From the NCBI GenBank assembly GCA_900708905.1, contig CAADRB010000125.1:70137-134136 (forward strand): a DNA stretch of 64,000 nt. The letters are read 5' to 3'. Both the position numbers and the translations under genes were made by a program. A model generated the notes under the pieces. That model searched no databases, was not told the DNA's origin, and was given only the letters and a program-made list of their open reading frames with translations. This DNA comes from Hymenolepis diminuta (Eukaryota; Platyhelminthes; Cestoda; Cyclophyllidea; Hymenolepididae). Positions 14,150 to 27,500 of the stretch are shown here, piece by piece. Positions within the stretch are counted from its first letter, which is position 1, and each line of letters starts with the position of its first letter.

Positions 14150-14640
14150 TAACAACCAACGGTTTGCAGCTAACAAATTACAACAATCAATTCGTAGCTG
14201 TTTGAGTAAGAACTAACAACAATTGTGAAACAGAACACCAAGAGTTGAGTAGACCAAAATGTATTCAAAGAAGCCACAACGAGTAACAGAGAGAGAGAGA
14301 GCAGCGTGCTGAGGAAGAGAGGAGATGAACGGGACGTGTAGGGTCCGCTCTGACCAGCGTGTGTTAATTTTTGTCTGGAAAACAGGGATAGCTTTATATG
14401 AGTCACTTGGGTAAGGCCACGCCAGAGCATGAGCGCAGATGTGCCTTTTATGTGAAACGAGGCGGTTATAGAAAAGAGGGGAAATCGATGGACGCGTTTA
14501 GACATCTCAGACAGGAGTTATGCATCATAGGGACATAAATGAAGTCGCTCCAACTTCGTGGGCGGAAAAACTGAGGTATTACCGCGGAGAATGGGAATAA
14601 AAGGTAATTCTGGAAAATGCATAGAGTTATCCTTCAAGCT
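14150..14640 (-). mobile_element. Truncated solo-LTR-like element, copy A
   Basis: This segment aligns by eye with 16616-17110 in the same orientation, and in reverse orientation with 36.06-36.49 kb and 59.10-59.36 kb. Shared blocks include CCAAAATGTATTCAA/TCAAAATGTATTCAA, GCAGAACACCAAGA-type, CGTAGCTGTTTGAG and GAAACGAGGC. Read on the minus strand it has a CATATAAAG TATA-like box about mid-element. Copy B, the same sequence, directly follows the end of a Gypsy polyprotein, so the family is best read as an LTR. Copy A stops near 14640 where copy B continues, so it is truncated. The hydrophobic ORF 14170-14505 is incidental. Confidence 0.6.
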
Positions 14641-16615
14641 AAAATGAATTGACTATCTAAATAATTTTTAAACATATTACAATTAAAAATTTCTTGTTAT
14701 TTCACTGTATACGGGTGGTGTCAAAATGGTAAATCTTGTCAATTTGGATTAAATCATGAGTTCAAGACACACCAGTGCAGATCCATTAAACGGTAACATT
14801 GAAATAAAAGTTCATGGTGGTCAATACAGTGATGATGGAATTTTGAACAGTAGTGTAATGTATTGAGAACTATGTAAAACATCCCAGAAAATTCAAGTGA
14901 GAACGCACCTTGATCAAATCATATGGTTATATTGTATCCATAGATAAGCATGATGACGGAGGGAAGTTGAATCACTCACAAAACGGAAATTTATCATGCT
15001 GTCCGGCACTGAGAGTCCAAATACCACACTTCTTCCATCTGCCCAACCGAAGATGAGTGTCATAAAGAGTGATCAGGATGTTGCAATATGCTGGCCAAGC
15101 CCACTGCTATTTTGGTAAGCTACACTTGGTCAGGCCTCCTAAAGAGATTTAACCAGACAAGATTTATGCGGTAATCAGACAAAATCATGGATCTACTGAC
15201 TGAATTAGGAGATTATTTATCCATTTGGTATAAGTTTGGTTTCAATAGTAATTGGTCAGAGAAGACTGAATCAGTCATTGGATTTGGCAGAATACCGTTG
15301 GTCAGACAACGGACAAATCCATAAATGGTGGTTGATTTCGCCACACCATAACCTCTCATATCAATGACATATAAGTGAAAATAGCGATGACCTGTAATTA
15401 CACTTCGGTGCACGCCTAACTATTCTTTTACCTTCCTATCAATGGCCTTGGAATTGCTGTAATAAGTCTTAATCTACACATGAAACACTCCCACTTATAA
15501 CCAGCATTAAGTTGACGAAAGCACATTCTGGTCAATCTGAGTTTCTGGAGAAAAATCCTCCCTCCTGCTTGGTTGTTGTGTCAATATACTTAAAATCAAT
15601 ACATAAGTATGTACAATTTACACAGCTAATTATTTACGTTTAGCACTACTGAATCAAGTAGGTTTAAAATTAAGTTGTAAATAAAAACTACAATGTACTC
15701 AAGAGAAATTTCATAACGATATTCAACTTACCATTAAATTACCATAAATCAGGACGAACATCTTCATCTGAATCAGTGAACTAAAACGAAGAGATAAATT
15801 TTCTTTTATTCTTTGGAAGGATTCTACTTGCACTTAACTTCCAAAGATATGATAAATGAATTCTTTCATATCTTGGAATATTCTTCCGTTTGGGGTATTC
15901 AGATGCATTTAATTAGGTAAAATATAAGGTTGACATTTAATTGTCAACTTTGTGTTGTTGTTTGTCCTTCTATCAGTCACTTTGAAATCGTTAATTTTTA
16001 AATATGTTAATTGATTTCTTATTGCTTAGAGTTTGCAAAAATAATACAACAATAATGCGTTGAAGATGTGTGAATATGGCTTTTGACAGAATCACCTTGT
16101 TCAAGCTCGCGATAGCGGAAAATATAACCAAGATAAGTAAATAATAAAAAAACTGTTTTTGAAATTGGAAGTCAAGTCTTACACTTGCATAGAGTTTATA
16201 ACGTCTTTCTTCATATTTTATTCATTCACAATTTGAAGAAAAATTTATAAACGTCTCATATAAGATTGCAAACTATAAAATGTAGCCTCTAGTGATATTC
16301 TGTTATTTCCCAGTAGCCTGCAAAATCCAGCATTTGGAAAGTGAAAGTATACAAAAGCATTTCCTCGTTTTCTTATTTGTGGGAGCTAACTTTACACAGG
16401 GAAAAACTGTAGTTCACTTCATAAGTAATCTAGATTTCCGGAACAGTAATAATCAGGTGATCTAATTCTACGAAGGTAGTGGAGTAACTTCTCAATTGAA
16501 TTTGAAGGATGAATACTTGTTTTCGGATGACTGAAGTGAAAAGAGTTGCTATGTGAAAGTAGGAATGGGTATCTTGCCGAATAACTTTGGGGATGATGAA
16601 AGTGTTATGGTTAAA
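14641..16615. other. Intergenic, nothing recognised
   Basis: About 2 kb between two LTR copies. Segments around 14.9-15.5 kb have a less AT-rich, gene-debris look, but no reading frame or family could be identified. Confidence 0.45.
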
Positions 16616-17253
16616 ATAACAACTAACGGTTGGCAGATAACAACTGACAATAACAGCAACGGTCACCAATTCGTAGCTGTTTGAGCAAAAGCTAACAAGT
16701 GTGGAGCAGAACACCAAGAACTGACTAGATCAAAATGTATTCAAGGAAGCCACAGCGGGAATTGAAGCGAATAAGAGGAAGAGGAGAGAGGGGAGAGGGC
16801 TGAGGAACAGAGACGATGAGAGTGAACATAGGAGCCGGTAACTGACACGCGTGCGTTATGTTTTGGGTGAAAAAACAAAGACAATTTGATATGAATTACT
16901 TGGGTAAGACCACGCGGGAACATGCGCGCAGATGTACTTTTAAGTGAAACGAGGCTGTTATGGAAAGGGGAATCGATGGGCGTGTTTAGACATGACAGAT
17001 AAGGGTTTTGCGTCATAGGGACATAAAAGACGTCACTCCAGCTTCGTAGATGAAAAAACCGAAGTATTGTCATAGAGAATGCGAATAAAAAGCAATTCTG
17101 GAAACGCGCAGAGAGCCATCCTTCAGCCTCCTCCCAGCCTTGAGCTACATGAAGATGACACGAATTTCTCGCTCTGAATTGGTCCAAATGTAATCGTTCC
17201 GTTTAGGCCAAAAGTCTTACTCTTCGGGAGGCCGTAGGAATTAGACGAGGAAA
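16616..17253 (-). mobile_element. Gypsy-type LTR, copy B (3' LTR of a broken element)
   Basis: This is the longest copy of the LTR family in the window. On the minus strand it directly follows the stop codon of a Gypsy polyprotein tail (17489 to 17241), the expected place for a 3' LTR. It ends near 16616 with a sequence equivalent to the end of copy A. The outer part (about 17100-17253) is also found at 58.3-58.5 kb and 63.7-63.9 kb (shared TTCGGGAGGC, GTAGGAAT, AGACGAGG). The exact LTR ends and any target-site duplication could not be fixed by eye. Confidence 0.6.
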
Positions 17254-17640
17254 CCGAAGAAATTTGAAGGGGAACATAGTGGATAATCATTTTGAATCTT
17301 GTAACGATCCGAGAAATGTACATTTCTTCCACTACGAGTAAATGGTACTGGTTGTTCTGCTTCCTTGCATTGAAGGTTTGGGTGAAACACTGGAGTAACA
17401 TTTTCAATTACAAGCTTGTCAGGATAGGCAAGTTTTACATGGTCCATTGAAATAACAGATTTTTGCCATTTTGAGGGATAAGAAAACATGGGTTAAGACA
17501 AGTCGATCAAGACACCATGGAAGCCTTTAGAATGATTTGATTGTCCTGGCCAAATCGGCCGATAAAAAACGATACTCTTCTCTGAAGACGTATGCTCTCC
17601 TTTGAAGAGGAGAGGAAAATGAAGAATTGCTTTTGCACAA
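17241..17640 (-). pseudogene. C-terminal tail of a Ty3/Gypsy polyprotein, degenerate
   Basis: The frame from 17489 to 17241 contains ISMDHVKLAYPDKLVI and later PFTRSGRNVHFSDRYKI. This is the typical arrangement at the end of Gypsy integrases: a SVDRVKPAY-like chromatin or DNA-binding tail followed by a TRSGR..RFP.RY-like terminus. Upstream (17490-17640) a related but stop-containing frame has FHGVLIDLS then a stop. Nothing of the catalytic integrase, RT or gag follows, so this is a 5'-truncated remnant attached to the LTR at 16616-17253. Confidence 0.65.
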
Positions 17641-19740
17641 TCGAAAGAATCACGCTTGCATGAACGTAATGATTAGCAGTGGCTCAATTTTGGAATGTTT
17701 TAACCCTTAAGAGATTCAGAATGGTTATGACTACATATATTAAAATGTCATCTTCAGTGTTGATGTTAAGTTCCAGGCCAGACTATCTTCGAAGGGCTGA
17801 TGAGAAAGTTGTGGAAAGATAACAAGACATATTCTTTACAGCTGAGGAAGTAAAAATTTCAAACCAAATTTCCATACCCTATCTGCGTCAGTCTACTAAT
17901 GTTTTTTTGTCTCCACTGTATGATACATACTAGATTTTTGAATAAACTATGATAATCAAGTTATAAACGCATCAGTATATGTGGTATGGGTATGTCTTCC
18001 AATAAAAGCCAATTAAATCGGTTTTTACTCAGGGCCAAAATGATAGCTAGAGAAAACAATATGAAAGGAAAATATATTAGCACAGTGGAAAGGTGTTCCA
18101 GGCTAGTTTTTTCTAATTATTTCAAGGAAAGTATGTGTTTTACTATGCTGTATCGGCTTATGCCAGCTAAACGCTGTACTAAAATGCAGATGGGAGTGGT
18201 GCAACCACACATCTTTAAAATCGCAAAATTTCAGATATTAGCTTTTTCTAACATTATAAATGTTAGATCTGAATCGTGAAATATGTTACCTTAAAGCTAC
18301 AACCGAAGATCAGCGCGATTGTCCTCAATTGTCTTAAAAACTATTCCCCAAAAAATGAGCTTCTCACCTATCCTGAAGATGTTAAAAACTAAGAGGCGCA
18401 AATTGCGACCGGAGTTTCAGAGATATCCTTGCTGTTCAAGAAAGACATATTTTACCTTCCCATATTTGGTAACTGTAATATTTGAAGGCATATTTATTTA
18501 TGTCCAAATCGTATTTGCAATACAAACATTAACTGATAATTAAATTTTTCTTTATAATAATAGCAGTATTACAAAATGCTAGTGCAATTAGTCTAACCTA
18601 GATAAGCCGATTTATGGTTTGCTGGTGTCTGGTGGTTGAGGCGTCTAAAGTAAAAATCTTGACCAGGTCGATATTGGAGTGCCCAGCTGCGAGGGGGTCA
18701 ATAAACAGATTGTAAGGATGCGAGTTCGTAATCTGAGGGATAAGGGAGAACTTATCTTTGCTCAAAATTATTATGGATTATTTCAAACCTTTTAGACACC
18801 CTTGATACTCTCAATATGAAGAAATGTACAATAGGACGGTAGATTGATCAAGATTATTATAATATCTCATGGAAAGTAAACAAATCAGTCGATTACTTTC
18901 ATTTACGTTATTATTCACTTGGAAAATCAGTCTCATTCAGTATTCAGAGACTAAATGTGAGCTTATAAAATTTAATACCTCATTCTTTTTATAATGCATT
19001 ACTTTCATACATATTTTGGGCATATATATTTATCTATCGACCACTTCATTAACGTAAATATCACAGTTATAAAAATGAATGATTCAATGCAAGTTAATGC
19101 AAGAAAGAGTAGATTAAGAAAATATATTAAAATAAACGAAATTCTAGTTTGCCGAAAGCATCATATTGTATATTTATCAAAGACATTAAATGTCCACCGC
19201 TTAAAAATTTATCTGATATACAAGACAGATTAGGCAAGTGTTTTAAAGTGAAATTCATTAATGGAACAACAATATTTATTCAGTTAGATTGTCGGTACTG
19301 AACGACGCGATCAAAGTAGAAGAGCATTTTCCATTAAGCAGAGTAAAACCATAAGATAATATTTCAAAATGATTCCATTTGAATGGTATTTGGAATTCCG
19401 TCATTTAGATTTGGCATTATTAGGTTATCTTTACATTACAGGAATTAAATTTGTTCATATATTGTGAAATGTCTCTTTCTCGTAATGCCTGCAGTAAAAG
19501 AACAACAATATGGGTAGAAGCGTCCCACTTATGTTCCATCACATTTATGTCGAGAACCTCACTAAAAAATTGTAGCCTAAGCATCCAAAGAAGCACTCAC
19601 TCTTAATTACACTAGCATATGTTTTTCTGATTTTTACCGCGTAAATGATTAACGTATTCTGAAAATATGAGTTAAATCAATTAAATGTAGTGATAATTCG
19701 GGAAGATGATTACTTAATTATCTCATACTTCCATAACACG
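17641..19740. other. Intergenic, nothing recognised
   Basis: Short ORFs at 17986-18279 and 18319-18543 lack any recognisable motif or splice support. A somewhat GC-richer patch at 18.60-18.76 kb might be repeat debris. Confidence 0.45.
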
Positions 19741-19769
19741 CGTTAACTTTTAGCGCCCACGAAGAGTTC

Positions 19770-19830
19770 CCTCCGATTGGTTTACTTCATGACCAACGAG
19801 CAGATAGTTGCCTCCGTATCAACCAATCGT
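19770..19830. promoter_or_regulatory. Paired CCAAT boxes, candidate promoter of the SLC16-type gene
   Basis: An inverted CCAAT box (ATTGG, 19776-19780) and a direct one (CCAAT, 19823-19827) occur 47 bp apart in a locally less AT-rich patch, about 1.7 kb upstream of the coding start at 21534. The acceptor at 21520-21521 shows that an upstream 5' exon or a spliced leader is used. The assignment to this gene is an inference from position only. Confidence 0.3.
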
Positions 19831-21533
19831 AACAACCTTCAGAAGGCCGAAAGATTTAGGCATTTGTTATTGGCATGAAAACCTTTAAATTCTAGGGTTT
19901 CCGATCCTCAAAATTCTTACCTTGGTTTATTTAATTGGAACAATTAAATTTGCATTAGAATGTAAGCAAGCACATTATATGAAATTTATAATATTAATAT
20001 TGCGATATCCGATATTAAAATGCATTTATTGTTGCAATATTTTGATGCCATTATTTAATTTCTTTAGAAAGTTTTAATTACCTTATTCTTTTATTAGTAA
20101 ATGAATTGTATTTAAGGTATCAATTTTGTTAAGACCACCACAATTTCTTTATAATTAAGAATATTCACTCGTGTATAGTGTCATTTCTACATTTATCGGA
20201 GCCCATTAGCTCCACTATTTGGCCCATCGGCATCAATGTGTATTGCTCGCTATATCATTTACGGAATAAATACTTGAGCTTGAACTTATACTATCGACCG
20301 AATCAGATAGTATTAGAAAATAATTGAACATCCAAATGTTAAAAGGTTCCTTTGTACCGCACTGTCTTTACATTACTGATTGGTACTTCTCAATCGTGTT
20401 TATAAATTGAAAAATAACGCTCTATTTTTTGACCGTTAAGCTACATCTTTTGGTATCTTTTCTTGATATTCATTTCAAACGTCTTCCAGCACGGATTCTG
20501 TTCTTTAAATAAGGGGATTTAAATGGTTCACGTATACGAAACTTATGTGCATTCACAAAACAAGCATTTATTTTATCATAATTACACGCTACATTATTTG
20601 CCCAAGAACACGTCTGCAATCTGAATTTGGAAAATCATGTGTTATTTTGAAAATGCTAAAAATAAAGAGAGACCCCATGAAATATATCAAGACGTTTGGG
20701 ACGCGTTTTAACCCAGATAACACGCTTTCTTCATCGTATTTCAAATAAAACGCTGTTTACTATTAAAATAGTAGCGCACAAGTATGATAATACTTTATCT
20801 TATTTTTATTTTCACTTTTTAGTTTCATTCTATTTATCTGAAATAAAGTACTGCCATCTCCTAGGAGGTTTAATTAGCGCCTTCAAATGTAGCAAAATAA
20901 CTTTAATTCAAATGATTATTCTGTTTTCTCCTTTCTTGAGTCCAGCTAATAACTTTAAAGAATTTTCTTTTTTTCAAAATTACCTTGATTTTCTGCTTCT
21001 CAAAGGAAATTAGATTTACGAAGTAAACTCCTTCTACAAGGGCTTCATGGTTTCTTCATTTTTTCAATAAAATATGCTATGTACTTCAAATTGCCATAAA
21101 GCATTCGTTGGAGATTTTGGAAATCTTGCAAACTAAATATTCTCTATTTGGTAAATGCAGTTTGCCTCTTGACAGAAGATTAAGTCCAAGAGCTTATTCC
21201 TCGAAAATTTGCAATACAACATCGTTTAAAGTGAATGTCTGTTCTTGGATAGATCGTGCAAAATGCAGAAAATATTGATTAATCTACCTTTGTAAAATAA
21301 TGTGTATTTTATTTTGCAAATTCGTATATTTATTTGTCTCTTATTTCTAAAATATATTAATAAAGTGATTGTAGTATTTATAAAAACAAATTCTTGATTC
21401 CAAGAATTTTATTTTACATTAAGTAGAAGTAGGAGTTAAAAAACTCAAATAAATTATTCTGTTAACAGATATTTGTAACAGACAACATAAATTCCCTTCA
21501 AATTCTGTCCTTTATTTCCAGAAATTCCTCAAA

Positions 21534-24500
21534 ATGACTCAAAGTAAATCAGGCTCTTCTCCAGAAATGCCAACGTCTGAAATTAAAACAGAAGAGCTTG
21601 AAATTAACCTTGAGGACATTGAACCGCCGATTCCTCCAGATGGCGGCTGGGGTTGGGTCGTGTTGATTGGAAGCTTCATCTGCATGTTCTTCGTAGATGG
21701 TCTCTCCTTCTCCTTTGGTATTATACTTCCAGATGTACAAGAAAGCTTCCAATGTTCAACAACCACGATCTCACTAGCTGGATCCTTCATTGTCGGGTTT
21801 ACTCTCATATCCGGTTAGTCTGTTTACTAAGTCTCGCTTAAATGAATTCCAAATATTAGACAGCTGCGAATTCTGAGCTATGCTCGATTAAGGTGATTCA
21901 AATAAGGGTTGAAAAATCCCATTCTTCACTTTTTCACCCATAAACATAAAGATTAGAAATTAGGACTGTCTGTTGTAAAGTTACTAAGCCCTATTTATTC
22001 TTGGCAATACTTATTCAAATAGAATTTGGTATTCAGTACAAAGGCTAGATGATATACTAAATAATGATAAAAGGTAACTCAAATGATGAAAATAAGAATT
22101 CCCTTAACTTGATATCTTTGAATACTTGCCCTTAGTTAGACCAGATTGTTCTTAAAAGGTGACAAGTAAGATTAAGGAAGTCTGACTCTTAAATTACTAA
22201 TAAAATTCATTGAAATTATTCTTTCATTTCAAGGCCCGATCGTGAGTGCTATATCGAACGTTTGGAGTTTTCGAATGCTCGTCTGGGTAGGATCTCTGGT
22301 ATCTTTCGGTTCGGTTTTGATTGCATCCTTCGTTTATGATGTTTACTCCTTCATCATTCTTTATGGTGTTATTACTGGTAAGTCTGTTTTTCCTCACCAA
22401 TAAATTATCACTATTATCCATGGCAAGGCGACCTGTTTGCAAATACCAACTTTTGGTAAACTCATTAACGAAAAGGTACAGAAAATATTCAAATAAGTGG
22501 TGAAGGGGGAAGGATAGAGTATCATTAAGAAAAAAGTCAGTATGCAAAGAAGCTTTACTTCCTTTAATTTTCTGATTAATTTTTTACTCTCTTACAATTC
22601 CTGCTATATTTCTCCGTTTTCTAATGCAGTTGATTTATCTGAATTTTAGTTAAGACATTTTGATATATTTCATCTTCACATGCCAAAAGTTCGGAAATTA
22701 TATTTGGAATAGTATGTTTAAATTAATAATGAAAAAATTAAGAGAGTTCAAATCGGAAGATATTTAGTGAGTGATTATTTCCCTATATATACCATTAACT
22801 TATCCACAAAATAGTATTCCAAATTATTTCAAAGTATGAAATTGAAAAGACTTAGTAAAACATATCAAGTTAATTTACTTTAATTCATCGAAGTCAGAGT
22901 GCAATGACGTTTTCTTGTAAACATTAAAATTTTCAAAAAATCCAGATTTTTTACCAATTTCCTCTACAACTATGTTCACGAAGCGCCTATTTAATGAAAT
23001 GTATAGAATCGAATTTTTAAGACTATCTTTTAACACCCTATAATTATCTAATGAGACAGAACACAAGTAATTTTAATGAGTTCATTGAAATCGTTTTTCC
23101 CCCAATATCTCAATCTCCCGCAAGGAATTTTGAGTTTTAAAATCAATAAAAATTAAGATCCCTTTAAAATTGCTAAAATTACGTGGAAAAATTTTGATAA
23201 ACCCAAGACTTTCCCAGAATAAGTGAGGGTTATATTCTACTAACTTTTCTGGATTTTCAGAAGTTTTTAATATAAAATAATAAACGGACGCTATTTTGTT
23301 TTTCTTTCGGTGCACGTAAATCATTTAATAAATCAAATCAGCTAAAACCTATATTGAAATACGCGATAGAGGAACTACTAATTATATTCCCACTAAAAAT
23401 GATTTTTCGCTAAGGTGGCAAAATAAAAACTGGTCCTATCTACTACTTTGTTGATACAGTATTGATCTTCATTTCTGCAGGACCTAGACTTCTAAAAGGT
23501 AGTTCAAATCTTTCTGCGGATAAGCAGCCATAAACGATGGGATGCATGTATAAATAGCAATTTCGGGGAGTGGGTATGAATCACTTTCTGCTTAACTGGT
23601 TAGTTTGTGAAAATAATTATCATCACTATTTTGATTTGATAATAAAGTTAACCATAACGATTTGAAGGACACAAACTCTCTACTCTCGCTTAATATTGAT
23701 TTAGTACGGGTTGGTCGAGTATTCATCACCCTCTGGAAACAAATTTTCTACTATAAATCTTTTGATTATTCTAAAATTATTAAAAGTGAAATTAAATCGG
23801 CTTTACATTTAACAATACAGATTTTAGAAGTGTGAATCTACCGTGCAGGGATTGTTATGCAATGAAATCAAAGTGCTACGGTGCAGAAGAATAAATTTAC
23901 TTAGTCTTATTTTACTAAGTCGAATTTACCTAATTTCTCAAAACTAGGCACCAACGATTTATTTAGGAAGCACTTTTGGGGTTCCATGGACACCGATAAA
24001 CAGTGGTCGGGATCTCAAACTGCGATCCAGGCCTGAGGGCAGAAAATGTCATTATAAATTCGTCATAATTTAATACCATTTCAAAATCTAAATATTAATC
24101 GAATTCGAAATGATTCTCTTGGTTGAAAAGAAATATTTTGTCTAAAAAAATTAGAATAACAATTTTAAATGTTTATTAATTGTATCGTTAATTTTTTACA
24201 ATTTTAGTATATTTTAATAATAATGTGAATTGTAAATAATTACTAATAAAATTAGTAAACAAGTAAAACTGTTACCCTAATTTCTTTTTTTGGATATAAA
24301 TGTTCCATTTTGAATGTTGGATAAATCTGAAATCTTTTGGAGGATCTCCTGGAATGTTCCGAAAAAGAGTTTTGTTGATTTCTGGATCGAATTTCCGGAG
24401 TTCCATTATTTCCAAGCAGTGAGAAGCCAAAACGTCCAAGCTGATATTCGAAGAATCCGTTTCCAGTTTCGATGATTTTGCTATGTACCGTTGACGGAAG

Positions 24501-27500
24501 TGGTTTCGATGACGTACCCAAGTTTGGTTATCAACATCCTCTTCATATAGCGCGCTACCTTGCCGAGCTCTAATGTTACCTTAATTCCAAGTGACAGTCG
24601 GCTGATAATCCTGCACTTTGACTGCTGTATTGGTTGTAAGAGTCCTCTTCACGAATTAAGATGCACTAGAGAAAGTTGAGGCCTTTTGAAGTACAGAAGT
24701 GCGAATTATCTTGGATTTACGTTCCATAAGATTTTCGGCAGAACTGCTGTCACTTATCGTTAGCAATGTGAAGTGTCGACCGTAGAGGAATTTAGGCATT
24801 TTTTTCACAGCGAAAATTATGGCCGTGGCTGTATTTGGCTGTGGTTCTTCCTAGCTGTATTAAAAGTTACAGAAGCATGAATAAAGGCTTTTCTAAACCA
24901 TGAGAGGCATGAGAAATAATCCCACCAACATCGCAGATCAAAGTATTTTCAGCCTCTATATTTGGTAGATTAGGGTCGTACCGAGAAACCGCCATATCAG
25001 AAGTGAGCATGTCCTTTGCTTTGTGAAAGCTTCTCACATTTGGGAGTCCAGTTTCATTCAGTATCTTTTCTCTTCAACTTATTTAGAGGAGCCTGAATAT
25101 TGAAGAGTGTTGGGGGAAATGTACTGTAGTAGCTGATAAAACCCAGGAATGAACGCAATGTGGTAGTATCCATAGGCCGTGGCATTTCTGTAATTGACCG
25201 AAGCTTTTATGGATTCAGGGATGGCCATTCTCATCTACGATATATCTTAGGTACTTAATAGAGGCACAAAGAATGTAAATTTCCCAGCTCAAAGACGGGA
25301 GTCATACTCTTGAATACGATGAAGTAGCGCGATGACACGTTTTTGAAGTACCTTCTGAGAGCAGCCTACAACAGTCATGTCGCCTAGATATGCAGCGGTA
25401 CCTGGGTGTCTCGATATCAAGGCATCCATTATTTGTTGAAAAATAGCATGTGCTGTCTTGACATCGAATGGAAGTTTGGTATAGGTTGATAGTCAATAAC
25501 TCTTGTAACTCTGAGGCAACTTCAATTTGCAAATAAATCCCGTTTAATTGAAAGTTACAAAGCAGTTACCACCATTCAGTATGGTGAAAATGTCATCAGG
25601 ACCTTGTAATGGATAACGATTGGGCTCTAGTGCGGCATTTAGACCGGTAGAATAGTCAACCCACAACCAGTTTGTTCTAGTTACTTTCTGCACAATAACA
25701 ATATGAAACAGGTTTTAGAATATCCCTTTGTCCTAGACGTTTGAGTTCTTCGTCCCGTTGATCTGTAGATTCACATACTTCCGGCTTTGCCTGGTGTCTA
25801 TACGGAAGATAGCCAATAGACTATTCGATCCGAGGTATTTTGATTTAGGTTTATTGCGGTGATTCTTTTTATGAAAAGTTAGCTGATTTTGTCCTTGACT
25901 AGTCTTAGCCATGTTATTGTGGACGATTCGGGAGTACTGGGAGAGGTCCGTGGGCAGTAGACTTCTTTGTATCCAACCTTTTGGCACTGTTCACACCGAT
26001 ATTGTTTGAAAGAAATTTGTTGAGGCAAATGCCAGCCTCGGTTGTATTGAGAAGGTGAAGAACGTTTCTGTTCAGCAGAAGCATTCTGCTGTGCCACAAA
26101 TTGTGCAGACATTTTGTACACTAGACGTGTGGGCATAGCGTCAGAATCAACAAGAACTGAATCACGGATAAGATTCGCCATCTTAACTTCTTCTTCGACC
26201 ATTTCCTACAACTTTAAATTGGGATTTTCTCCATTAATTTTAACAGGTGAGTAATCAAGTCTTTACTTGAAGTCCAAAGTTGGAAATTAGATGTTCGAAC
26301 AGCTCTTCTGTTAAGACACCGAAACTAAATTCATCATAATGAAAGTTTACAACGCCTGCAAAGTCATATGTCTTCCTCATGCTCGATCACAAGTTTGAGA
26401 AAATTAAGGGCGGGGGCATTAAAGAGGAAGAATTTCTGGCCAACGATTTCTTCCATGACTTGAGTTCATCGAATTCCTTGGGTAGGATGAATTTTGAATA
26501 GCGTTCATATTCGACGGGGCAGCTTCCTGACGAAGCAATGAACTTATAATTTTACCCAATTTAGCAAGATTCCCCGTGAAACAATGTTTGTGTGTATTGT
26601 ACCACGATTCAAAAAATTTGTCTGATTCAAGATCATAAATGAACTCAGGAACATTTTTGTGACATATTCAGCACTTATTTGAGCCGAAATCTCAACAGAT
26701 ACAGAAAATTTAACAGAATACGATGAAGGCACAGAGGACATATGTGTAATATAAGAATCCACATGTTCCGAACCTTTAAAAATTTGGCCGAAAAGCTTTT
26801 ACTTCTGCAGACAGACCGTTGAAAATCTCAAACAATTACGAAAAATCCACTGATTGTTGAGAGATTTATGAAATTTTTGGTTTCGGCATTGTGGATAATG
26901 TCAGAGAATTTAATAATTGTGGGTAGTTGCTGGACACAAATTGGAACGAATAGAATTTTGCTAAATCGCATTTATATTATTCAACTCGGCATCTGGAGAT
27001 ATTTTGGAGGCTAATAAGATTATAACAGATACAAAAGGAACTGTGATTATTAAAACTGACCGCAATCCTGCAGTGATACATCTCTGACTCTGAAGATTTC
27101 ATGAAACATTGATAATAATCAAGATGGTCAAAATTCAAAGTAATTATTGGTGTCAAATATATGTCAAATAATGAGAGACACAGTTTTCAGCTCAGGATGG
27201 GTTGTGGATGAATTATTCTACTGTTTTGGAGGGAACTATAGCAAATACATACATTTAAACAATAAGTGCATTAAACAGTAGAACAGTTAGTGAATTTTTA
27301 TTTAAACATTCTTTTCAGTGATGTTTTCATATTAATTTTTCCATTACATTGCTTCATATGTTCAATCTATTTAGTAATTACATTGTTGGCAGTAATGTAC
27401 CAGGAAGTATCTTTTCAGCTTTATATTTTTGTTTGCGAATATGTTAATCTGTTTCTATATTTCAAATATAATTTTCTTCGCAATTTAAAATATTCCAATG

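Noticed and set aside
14170..14505. Minus-strand ORF of 111 residues and its relatives at 16430-17187, 58127-58520 and 63512-63905
   Set aside because: These frames lie inside the LTR-family copies. Their similarity to each other follows from the shared repeat DNA, and the frames are not kept across copies.
17986..18543. Two consecutive plus-strand ORFs of 97 and 74 residues
   Set aside because: No motif, no consistent splice phase between them, and a Lys/Ile/Phe-rich composition typical of AT-rich non-coding DNA.
21539..21841. Other-frame and antisense ORFs over exon 1 of the transporter gene
   Set aside because: Shadows of the exon that carries the DGGWGW signature in the correct frame.
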